DNA from: an uncultured Veillonella sp.
GTDB lineage: Bacteria; Bacillota; Negativicutes; Veillonellales; Veillonellaceae
Direction: 5' to 3'
DNA length: 30,148 nucleotides
Assembly: GCA_902477915.1 (NCBI GenBank)
Contig: CABSJA010000020.1
Coordinates: 1 to 30,148, forward strand
The notes beneath the pieces are model-generated. The model did not search any database and was not told the origin of the DNA. It saw only the letters and a list, made by a program, of their open reading frames with translations. Below, piece after piece: positions 24,060 to 30,148 of this stretch. Position 1 is the first letter of the stretch. Every line of letters starts with the position of its first letter. The translations under genes were made by a program, and so were the position numbers.

Positions 24060-25082
24060 TTAGCAAATTTTAACTACCCAGCCTTCAGGAGCTTCGATTT
24101 CACCATGTTGAATGCCAAGTAATGTGTCATATAATTTTTTAGTGATAGGACCCATATCATCCATGCCAGCAGGAACATTAATAGTGCCTTCTGGAGTATC
24201 GATTTGACCTACTGGAGAAATAACAGCTGCTGTACCACAAAGACCAATTTCAGCAAAGTCTTTTAATTCATCTTTATGAACAGGGCGATTTTCTACAGTC
24301 ATACCAAGGTAGTGTTCTGCTACATACATCAAAGAACGACGTGTAATGGATGGCAAAATACTATCGGATTTAGGTGTTACTAATTTACCATCTTTAGTGA
24401 TGAAGATAAAGTTTGCACCACCAGTCTCTTCTACATGTGTACGAGTAGCCGCATCAAGGTACATGTTTTCTGCATAACCTTTGTTATGAGCATCAGTGAT
24501 AGCATACAAACTCATAGCATAATTCAAACCAGCTTTAATATGACCAGTACCATGAGGAGCTGCACGATCAAAATCAGTGATACGAATTTTGATTGGTTTA
24601 GCGCCACCTTTGAAGTAAGGGCCTACTGGTGTAGTAAATACACGGAATTGATATTCATCTGCAGGTTTTACACCGATAACGGAGTTTGTACCCATCATGT
24701 ATGGACGAATATAAAGACTTGCACCATGACCATAAGGAGGAACAAAGTCTTTGTTTGCTTTTACAACTTCTTTTACAGCTTCGAGGAAACGACCTTCAGG
24801 TAATGTAGGCATTACAAGGCGTTCACAAGATTGATTCAAACGAACAGCATTCAAATCTGGACGGAAGCATACGATGTGACCATCTTTAGTGTAGTATGCT
24901 TTCAAACCTTCAAAGACAGTTTGAGCGTATTGGAATACACCAGCACATTCATTAAGAACAACGTTAGCATCAGTAATTAATCCGCCTTCGTCCCATTTAC
25001 CATCTTTATATGTAGTCAAATAACGGTAGTCGGTTTCTACATAACCAAAACCGAGATTATCCCAATCGATATTCTTGCTCAT
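24060..25082 (-). CDS. ilvE: Branched-chain amino acid aminotransferase
   Basis: A 340-residue fold-type IV PLP enzyme of the longer BCAT type; it interconverts Leu, Ile and Val with their 2-oxo acids. Diagnostic segments are FEGLKAY (about 57-63), RPYMMGTNSVIG, the Schiff-base lysine in GHIKAGLNYA (Lys183), and EETGGANFIF. The start is ATG 25082-25080, 8 bases after GGAGG; an in-frame ATG five codons upstream would place the SD inside the gene. It has its own promoter and terminator and is divergent from the FAH-family gene. Confidence 0.94.
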   Translation of the reverse strand: MSKNIDWDNLGFGYVETDYRYLTTYKDGKWDEGGLITDANVVLNECAGVFQYAQTVFEGLKAYYTKDGHIVCFRPDLNAVRLNQSCERLVMPTLPEGRFLEAVKEVVKANKDFVPPYGHGASLYIRPYMMGTNSVIGVKPADEYQFRVFTTPVGPYFKGGAKPIKIRITDFDRAAPHGTGHIKAGLNYAMSLYAITDAHNKGYAENMYLDAATRTHVEETGGANFIFITKDGKLVTPKSDSILPSITRRSLMYVAEHYLGMTVENRPVHKDELKDFAEIGLCGTAAVISPVGQIDTPEGTINVPAGMDDMGPITKKLYDTLLGIQHGEIEAPEGWVVKIC

Positions 25083-25116
25083 AACAATAACCTCCATGCT
25101 TATTAATATACTTATA

Positions 25117-25145
25117 ATCTTAACACTATGAGCAAGTTATTTCAA
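25117..25145 (-). promoter_or_regulatory. Candidate promoter of ilvE
   Basis: TTGAAA (25140-25145) and TAAGAT (25117-25122) on the minus strand with 17-bp spacing. The -35 is one mismatch from consensus, the -10 two. The leader would be about 30 bases. Confidence 0.5.
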
Positions 25146-25183
25146 CATATTCTATAGAGGACAGAGATTAGACATGTAATAAG

Positions 25184-25197
25184 TTAAGTATACTTAA
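25184..25197. repeat. 14-bp perfect palindrome upstream of the ilvE promoter
   Basis: TTAAGTATACTTAA, followed at once by the overlapping palindrome TACTTAAGTA (25191-25200), lies about 40 bases upstream of the ilvE -35. It is a possible regulator site shared by the two divergent genes. Confidence 0.35.
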
Positions 25198-25411
25198 GTA
25201 CAAAATATAGAATACCACTTATTTTGATGACTTATAAATCATATGGATCATCATATCTATAACGATTGGTATCATAAATAATCTCTATGTCTTTATCTAT
25301 AATAAATTTAGTTCGTTTCAAATCATAAGGATAAAATTATTCTTTACATACCGATTTATATTATAATTAACTTACAATATATGTATCTTATCTCTTAAGG
25401 AGGTATCTCTC

Positions 25412-26077
25412 ATGAAAGAATCTACTAACCGTACCCTAATTACTAATCCCAAAAACATTATCTGTATCGGTTTAAACTATGCAGACCATATAGAGGAAAC
25501 TAGTCTTGCTACACATGATTTTCCAGAAATCTTTATGAAAACATCTAATGCATTAGCGTCACATCAAGATATAGTTCCCATTCAAGATAAAAACCTTCAT
25601 TATGATTACGAAGGAGAACTAGTTATCGTCATTGGTAAGGCTGGTAAAAATATATCTCGTGAACAGGCCAGAGACCATATATTAGGCTATACCATTGGAA
25701 ATGATGTTTCTGCTCGAGTCTTACAATTTAGAGGCTCTCAATGGATTCTCGGCAAATCACTAGATAACTTTGCCCCTATTGGTCCTACTATTGTTTCTCC
25801 AGATGATTTTGATTTTGACAATGCCACTATTACTACAACAGTAAATGGTGAAATACGTCAACAAGCCAAATTACAACAAATGATGTTTAAACCGGACGCG
25901 ATTATCGAATTTGTATCCCAGTATATTACACTACAAGAGGGTGACATTATCTTTACCGGTACACCTAGTGGTGTTGTACTTGGTAAAAATGAAAGCAAAT
26001 ATGGTTGGTTAAAATCAGGAGATACCGTATCTATATCGATTAGTGGCATTGGTACCTTAGTAAATCAATTTAAATAG
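25412..26077 (+). CDS. Fumarylacetoacetate hydrolase (FAH) family protein
   Basis: A 221-residue single FAH domain, the size of short prokaryotic members that act as hydratases, isomerases, decarboxylases (including oxaloacetate) or acylpyruvate hydrolases. Visible marks: ICIGLNYADHIEE at the N-terminus, the metal ligands in YEGELVIVIGK, IGNDVSARVLQ with the third acidic ligand, KSLDNFAPIGP, and FTGTPSGV near the C-terminus. An AAGGAGG RBS lies 8 bases ahead. It stands alone on the plus strand, divergent from ilvE, and is closed by a terminator. The substrate cannot be set from sequence; oxaloacetate is only one option. Confidence 0.88.
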   Translation: MKESTNRTLITNPKNIICIGLNYADHIEETSLATHDFPEIFMKTSNALASHQDIVPIQDKNLHYDYEGELVIVIGKAGKNISREQARDHILGYTIGNDVSARVLQFRGSQWILGKSLDNFAPIGPTIVSPDDFDFDNATITTTVNGEIRQQAKLQQMMFKPDAIIEFVSQYITLQEGDIIFTGTPSGVVLGKNESKYGWLKSGDTVSISISGIGTLVNQFK

Positions 26078-26095
26078 TACCACCTATATATACCA

Positions 26096-26150
26096 AAAGA
26101 GATTACCTATGATGTGTCTATCCATCATGAGTAATCTCTTTCTTCTTTTT
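26096..26150 (+). terminator. Terminator after the FAH-family gene
   Basis: AAAGAGATTAC (26096-26106) pairs with GTAATCTCTTT (26131-26141). An inner ATGATG/CATCAT stem extends it, and the plus strand continues CTTCTTTTT. It may also serve ogt on the minus strand, where the tail is TTGGTATATA. Confidence 0.75.
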
Positions 26151-26191
26151 CTATAAGTCTATTTAAATATGATTTTACAATCTAATATGTA

Positions 26192-26689
26192 CTATTTATG
26201 TTTCGCTTCAAGATCAAGCATGTATTTCTTACGTTCAATACCGCCAGCATAGCCAGTTAATTTTCCATTACTACCAATCACACGATGACATGGAATGATA
26301 ATAGATATAGGATTATGACCTACAGCACCTCCTACTGCTTGGGCAGACATCCTATCTTTTCCTTGCTGTTTTGCAATCTCTTTACCTATATCTCCATATG
26401 TTGTAGTTTCACCATAAGCTATAGTTTGTAATATGGACCATACAGACTTACGGAACTCTGTCCCCTCTAACTGAATCGGTGGTGTAATAAAAGGCTTTTT
26501 ACCATTAAAGTATTGGTCTAGCCACATAATAGTTACTTCAAATGGACCTGTTAGTTGCTCTATATACTCCGCATCATCATAACTTGGTGCATAATCTTCA
26601 TCGATAAAAAACAAATCTGTTAAGTATGATAATGTACCAAGCATAATCATAGTTCCTAATGGGCTTTCATAGGTGTATTTATAATTCAT
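26192..26689 (-). CDS. ogt: Methylated-DNA-[protein]-cysteine S-methyltransferase
   Basis: A 165-residue O6-alkylguanine DNA repair protein that takes the alkyl group irreversibly onto its own cysteine. The acceptor motif is IIPCHRVIG (Cys134), preceded by the DNA-binding YGDIGKEIA helix and followed by TGYAGGIERKKYML. The Ogt-type N-terminal domain is present (residues 1-75), with no Ada-type regulatory part. RBS AAGGAG precedes the ATG. It may be read after the interrupted macrodomain gene, 102 bases upstream, or from a weak promoter there (TTGAAA near 26771-26776). Confidence 0.93.
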   Translation of the reverse strand: MNYKYTYESPLGTMIMLGTLSYLTDLFFIDEDYAPSYDDAEYIEQLTGPFEVTIMWLDQYFNGKKPFITPPIQLEGTEFRKSVWSILQTIAYGETTTYGDIGKEIAKQQGKDRMSAQAVGGAVGHNPISIIIPCHRVIGSNGKLTGYAGGIERKKYMLDLEAKHK

Positions 26690-26791
26690 AGTACATTATC
26701 TCCTTCTTAAACTAACAATTCATTCATAACCTTTTGTATGTCATTATTAAATGATACAGTATTTTTATGAATTTCAAAAGGAGTATATTAT

Positions 26792-27571
26792 TTATCCCAA
26801 TAATTTGTTGTAGATGTCATAATCTATATCCTTAAATACATTAAATACCACTTGTATTTTACTATTTGTTTCTTTTAAATATGTTCGTACCGTATCTATG
26901 GCAATCTGTGCTGCTTCTTCATTAGGGAATCTAAATTCACCAGTAGAAATACAACAGAATGCAATGGAGCGTAATTTATAAGCATTAGCTAACTTTAAAC
27001 AAGATTAATAGCAAGAAGCTAATTCAATTCTTTCCTTATCTGTTACACTTTCATAAATAATAGGACCTACCGTATGAAGTACATGCTTTGCGGGCAAATT
27101 ATACCCATAGGTCATACGAGCCACACCCGTTTTTTCAGGCATTTCCATATACTCAGTCATTCTAGCACATTCCATGCGAAGCTCTATACCAGCAAAGGTA
27201 TGGATTTCATTATCGATACACTTATGATTTGGAGCAAAACATCCGAGTAATTTATTATTGGCTGCATTTACAATAGCATCTACAGATAATCGAGTAATAT
27301 CTCCTTGCCACAAATAAATCTGAGGCTCTCGCTCTTCCATATCACTAAACGTTACGATTCCCTTTTCATGGGCCAATATATTTAAATATTCAGACTCTAT
27401 CTTCATCCATTCAAGAGACATGCCACCAGCAGGACGAATATTACATAAAGATCTAAAGAGAGTAAATTGCTCTTCTTCATTCATAGGGATCTCTATATGT
27501 TCGTTATGCCTCTCATTGTATTCTGCTACTAAGCCTTCAACCAAATAGCGTAACCGTTCTTGCTGTGTCAT
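26792..27571 (-). pseudogene. Zinc-type macrodomain protein-ADP-ribose hydrolase gene interrupted by one in-frame TAA
   Basis: The frame from ATG 27571 encodes 188 residues, then TAA at 27007-27005, and continues in the same frame for 70 more codons to TAA 26794-26792. The N-terminal ~75 residues are the helical extension of the Zn-macrodomain class. The macrodomain then shows VDAIVNAANNKLLGCF, PNHKCIDNEIH (zinc/active site) and HTVGPI. The part after the stop keeps the essential IAFCCISTGEFRFP ligand loop and DIYNKLLG end. The total, about 259 codons, is the normal length for this family. No frameshift is needed; a single base change explains it. The truncated product would lack the ligand loop and should be inactive. 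Recent nonsense mutation, sequencing error or readthrough remain possible. The RBS AAGGAG is intact. Confidence 0.85.
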
Positions 27572-27617
27572 ATGTAACTCCTTTTTTTATAGACTATACG
27601 TTCACCTAATATATAAC

Positions 27618-27652
27618 AAAAAACTGCTAGCACATATGTATATGCTAGCAGT
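27618..27652 (-). terminator. Terminator after the ABM-domain gene
   Basis: ACTGCTAGCA (27623-27632) pairs with TGCTAGCAGT (27643-27652) around a 10-base loop. The minus strand continues TTTTTTGTTATA. It separates the ABM operon from the macrodomain gene. Confidence 0.85.
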
Positions 27653-27692
27653 AACTTTACTGTGATTATATTATACTATATTATATTCAGTT

Positions 27693-28460
27693 TTAAGGTC
27701 TTACAAATGCTTGACCCCCATGGTTGACGAGGACATTCCCATCTAAAACCTTTGTGGTAACATTTTGTAGACTACCTTGGATTTGGCTCATCATGAATCG
27801 ATAACCAGGACTATTTAAATGTTTTGTTAAGGCCTCTTGATCACTATAAATTTGGATAACATACCAATGATTTTTTACATTTCTTTCACGAAGCACATAA
27901 CCAGCCTTATAACCCGCATCATCGCGTACGGCCCGTTCAATATCGAGTTGGTATTGACGTTGTACTGTGTCGATATCATTGCTATTAACAGTAAACTCTG
28001 TCAAAGTCACTATTGCTTTACCATCATTGACAATAGATAAAGCATCTTTTTTCTCAAACAATAGTACAGACTGTACGTCGTACATTTTACGATTTGTTAA
28101 TTTAGAACCTACTTCATTAACAAAAGCTTGATACTGATCAGATTTGCGATGTATTTCAATGGCCGCCAAATCTTTATAAATCTCTACTACATAAGACTCA
28201 GATGGATTTCCTTTTACATGCGCTACATTCATAGATAATGTATTAGGTTCTTTCTCCATAGATGCTGTTAGATTGGCAACACCTGCACTGTTATATGTGC
28301 CCTGTAACTCTGTAGGAACTTGATAGCGATACATGCCTACACTAGGTGCTGTGTCTAAACCTTCATCACGTTCCATAACAAGAGCCGCAAAGGACGTGCT
28401 CACACCTAATACAGCAATCGCAGAGGTTACAAGAATACGTTTTAATAATTTTCTATTCAT
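27693..28460 (-). CDS. Exported protein with two ABM-like (antibiotic biosynthesis monooxygenase fold) domains
   Basis: A 255-residue protein with a Sec signal peptide (basic N-terminus, hydrophobic residues 10-22, likely cleavage after SFA near residue 25) and no lipobox, so probably periplasmic. The mature part appears to hold two ferredoxin-like dimeric alpha/beta barrel repeats: about residues 75-150 (SYVVEIYKDLAAIEIHRKSD...) and about 165-240 (HWYVIQIYSDQEALTKHL). ABM domains in general are quinol or haem oxygenases or simply stress proteins; exported tandem versions have no settled function. It starts 21 bases after the YbaK-like gene and ends the operon at a terminator. Confidence 0.75.
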   Translation of the reverse strand: MNRKLLKRILVTSAIAVLGVSTSFAALVMERDEGLDTAPSVGMYRYQVPTELQGTYNSAGVANLTASMEKEPNTLSMNVAHVKGNPSESYVVEIYKDLAAIEIHRKSDQYQAFVNEVGSKLTNRKMYDVQSVLLFEKKDALSIVNDGKAIVTLTEFTVNSNDIDTVQRQYQLDIERAVRDDAGYKAGYVLRERNVKNHWYVIQIYSDQEALTKHLNSPGYRFMMSQIQGSLQNVTTKVLDGNVLVNHGGQAFVRP

Positions 28461-28481
28461 ACATGCTCCAGTTCGACTAAA

Positions 28482-28967
28482 TTACAATGTAATATATTCT
28501 ACTATTGTACCATGTTCTTCAATAAGTTTAACTAAGTCTTTTCCCTGTAGCCATACGGTAGCATCATTTTGATTTGGATGTATACCGATAAGATTATCTT
28601 TATAATCCGCATCAATGTAGTAATGTACCTTACGCTCTTCATCGTGAAGCAAACAGAATGGAGATACGTGACCTGGTTTAATCTTCAAAATATCCCATAG
28701 CTCTTCTTCGGAACCAAAGGAAATCTTTTTAAGCTTATGATCCTTACGGAACTGTTTTAGATCCACACGCTTAGAACCACGAACGGTAATCAAATAATAA
28801 TGCTCCCGTTTATGGTCTCGAATGAATAAATTCTTCGCATCCCACTCAGGATATGGCAACTCTACATTGGGCTTGTCATCCATACTAAATAGTGGTGCGT
28901 GATCCGTAATTTCAAAATCGATATGATGGTCACGTAGGCAATCATATACGCCTTGTTTATCTAACAT
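28482..28967 (-). CDS. YbaK/ProX-type aminoacyl-tRNA deacylase (prolyl-tRNA synthetase associated domain)
   Basis: A 161-residue stand-alone editing domain of the INS superfamily. It would hydrolyse mischarged tRNA (Ala-tRNA-Pro in the ProXp-ala group) in the cytosol. Family marks are the start YDCLRDHHIDFEITDHAPLF, KNLFIRD, the basic TVRGSKRVDLKQ segment that holds the conserved Lys, and KPGHVSPFCLLHD. RBS AGAGG lies before the ATG at 28967. It lies 78 bases after the DMP19 gene and 21 before the ABM gene. Confidence 0.88.
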   Translation of the reverse strand: MLDKQGVYDCLRDHHIDFEITDHAPLFSMDDKPNVELPYPEWDAKNLFIRDHKREHYYLITVRGSKRVDLKQFRKDHKLKKISFGSEEELWDILKIKPGHVSPFCLLHDEERKVHYYIDADYKDNLIGIHPNQNDATVWLQGKDLVKLIEEHGTIVEYITL

Positions 28968-29045
28968 GTAATACCTCTAATATAATTTGGTGAAAGTAAA
29001 CATCATAGTGAAAGCAACTATATATGTGTTAATTATACACCAATC

Positions 29046-30068
29046 TTATTCTGAGACTGTATAGGTTCCATCAAATACAAATAATTCAGGATGTTCATGT
29101 ACAAATACATCTTCAAAGATGCCTTCATATTCATAGACTACATCGTCTTTTCCATCTAGGAAATCGAATAATTCATCCTCATTTTCCCAATCTTGTAAAA
29201 TAGTCCATCGCTCAGCTCTATCAAATGGAACAGAACCGCCAAAGTAATCGATTACGGATTGTAAATTATCTGCTAGTATATCCATCTTGAAGAGACGTAA
29301 CCCCGCAAGAGCATCTTCCCATACAATGCCTGTAGAGTTGTAAAAGAACTGATGATGCCCACCATTATTAACCTCAGCGAAATACCAGCATATAGCGTTA
29401 AGATATCTTTGCTCTATGGTGAAGCCTTTTGCAGATTCTAAATAGTCATCATACGAACCATAAATATTGATAGTCCAATAGGCAGGCTCATTTATAGTCC
29501 ACATATCATCTGTAGCTAAAATTTCTTCTACAGTGATCGTTCGTTGACGAGGTACACCTTCTCTTTTCTTCTTTTTCTCTGCTATATACTTGCTATAGTT
29601 TAAGCATAAATCAGGATAGTCAATTTCACATTTTTCAAAATCCATTTGTAAACGGCACATATCCATGACTTCAAAGCAGTATTCCTTTATATCATTTCGA
29701 TCTTCTTTAGTTGCTAATTGTACACCATTATCTACTAGAGCTAACATCTGTTGCATGTTCTCTGATGTATAAGCCTCATGATTAGTAGAAGCAATAGAGC
29801 CATGGGAGTAAGCACAGCGATAATGCCATACTGCATCTCTATGTTCTGTATCGATGGTCTTAAATACTTTAATAGCTTCTTCTGGTTTATCGTTATTGTT
29901 ATAGGCTCTACCAAGCTCGCCTAATAAAGGTACAGATAAGTTATCGATGCCAACCCCCGTCAATACATCGATAATGATTTCCTCTTGACCGATATCATTA
30001 AGATCTTTAATAGTTTGTAACTGTTCAGCATCAGGCAAAGATAAAAACTGTTCAACACTTAAAGACAT
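29046..30068 (-). CDS. DMP19/DUF4375-domain protein with a helical repeat N-terminus
   Basis: A 340-residue cytosolic protein. The N-terminal ~140 residues look like TPR-type helical pairs (VPLLGELGRAYNNNDKPEEA, AVWHYRCAYSHGS), a central basic linker contains KKKKR (about 168-172), and residues ~215-300 match DMP19/DUF4375 (ICWYFAEVNNGGHHQFFYNS, then GLRLFKMDILADNLQ). The C-terminus is strongly acidic (DWENEDELFDFLDGKDD), which recalls the DNA-mimic character proposed for DMP19. I start at ATG 30068-30066; an in-frame GTG three codons upstream sits too near the GAGGGG. The function is unknown. Confidence 0.7.
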   Translation of the reverse strand: MSLSVEQFLSLPDAEQLQTIKDLNDIGQEEIIIDVLTGVGIDNLSVPLLGELGRAYNNNDKPEEAIKVFKTIDTEHRDAVWHYRCAYSHGSIASTNHEAYTSENMQQMLALVDNGVQLATKEDRNDIKEYCFEVMDMCRLQMDFEKCEIDYPDLCLNYSKYIAEKKKKREGVPRQRTITVEEILATDDMWTINEPAYWTINIYGSYDDYLESAKGFTIEQRYLNAICWYFAEVNNGGHHQFFYNSTGIVWEDALAGLRLFKMDILADNLQSVIDYFGGSVPFDRAERWTILQDWENEDELFDFLDGKDDVVYEYEGIFEDVFVHEHPELFVFDGTYTVSE

Positions 30069-30121
30069 ACAATACACGTCCCCTCATAGCACAAATATGT
30101 ATATGAAATCATCTTAAGATA

Positions 30122-30130
30122 ATTATAACA
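30122..30130 (-). promoter_or_regulatory. Extended -10 element for the DMP19 operon
   Basis: TGTTATAAT on the minus strand matches TG-N-TATAAT, giving a leader of about 50 bases. The -35 would fall at the window edge and cannot be judged. Confidence 0.4.
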
Positions 30131-30148
30131 AACAACACAAAACTATGG

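Larger units (their letters stand above)
25083..25411. other. 329-base divergent regulatory region, ilvE / FAH-family gene
   Basis: No gene is visible. It holds the ilvE promoter and a 14-bp palindrome on the left and the RBS of the FAH gene (AAGGAGG, 25397-25403) on the right. I looked for a T-box (leucine or other branched-chain specifier with the conserved antiterminator bulge) on the ilvE side and saw none. The remaining 190 bases are plain AT-rich DNA that must include the FAH promoter. Confidence 0.6.

Noticed and set aside
1..30148. CRISPR array, tRNA/rRNA genes, insertion sequence, prophage or toxin-antitoxin pair
   Set aside because: No regularly spaced repeats, cloverleaf sequences, transposase or phage motifs were seen; all spacers longer than 200 bases were read on both strands.

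Overview
The window looks like a piece of chromosome from Veillonella or a close relative in the Negativicutes. This is inferred from gene content and composition only: AT-rich DNA with low-GC-Firmicute style ribosome binding sites, combined with a full lipopolysaccharide ADP-heptose pathway (a diderm trait), a full-length pyruvate carboxylase and many compact leftward operons. Almost everything is read on the minus strand; only a FlK-like thioesterase (23509-23901) and a fumarylacetoacetate-hydrolase family gene (25412-26077) are on the plus strand. No tRNA, rRNA, CRISPR array, insertion sequence or prophage gene was seen.

Layout in map order. 1-2957: an ABC importer with two tandem paralogous lipoprotein binding proteins, one permease and the first codons of the ATPase at the window edge, behind a consensus promoter with a palindrome over its -35. 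3021-13158: a long leftward run starting at nrdR and continuing through an M19 dipeptidase, gmhA, hldE, hldD, gmhB, two heptosyltransferases, a DEDDh exonuclease, an M18 aminopeptidase and an orphan 125-residue protein. The heptose genes supply and attach ADP-heptose for the LPS inner core; several are joined by 1- or 4-base stop/start overlaps. A perfect NrdR-box core lies just upstream of nrdR. 13171-20222: pyruvate carboxylase, a second M18 aminopeptidase and a DASS-type dicarboxylate transporter, each probably its own unit; carboxylase and transporter both fit C4-dicarboxylate metabolism. 20189-23218: an Mrp/NBP35 iron-sulfur P-loop ATPase with its own promoter and a perfect 19-bp palindrome at the expected start of transcription, preceded by a class I PLP aminotransferase and a TVP38/VTT membrane protein.

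23210-26150: two divergent pairs, TVP38/thioesterase and ilvE/FAH, separated by gene-free regions of about 330 bp rich in inverted repeats. The thioesterase region carries a 16-bp-arm inverted repeat plus a third direct copy. 26192-30130: ogt, a zinc-type macrodomain gene interrupted by one in-frame TAA, then a likely operon of a DMP19/DUF4375 protein, a YbaK/ProX-like tRNA editing protein and a secreted two-domain ABM-fold protein.

No clear new multi-gene system was found. The best leads are the interrupted macrodomain gene, three unassigned operator-like palindromes (21137-21155, 23322-23414, 2949-2962), and the NrdR box at the head of the heptose/LPS operon.
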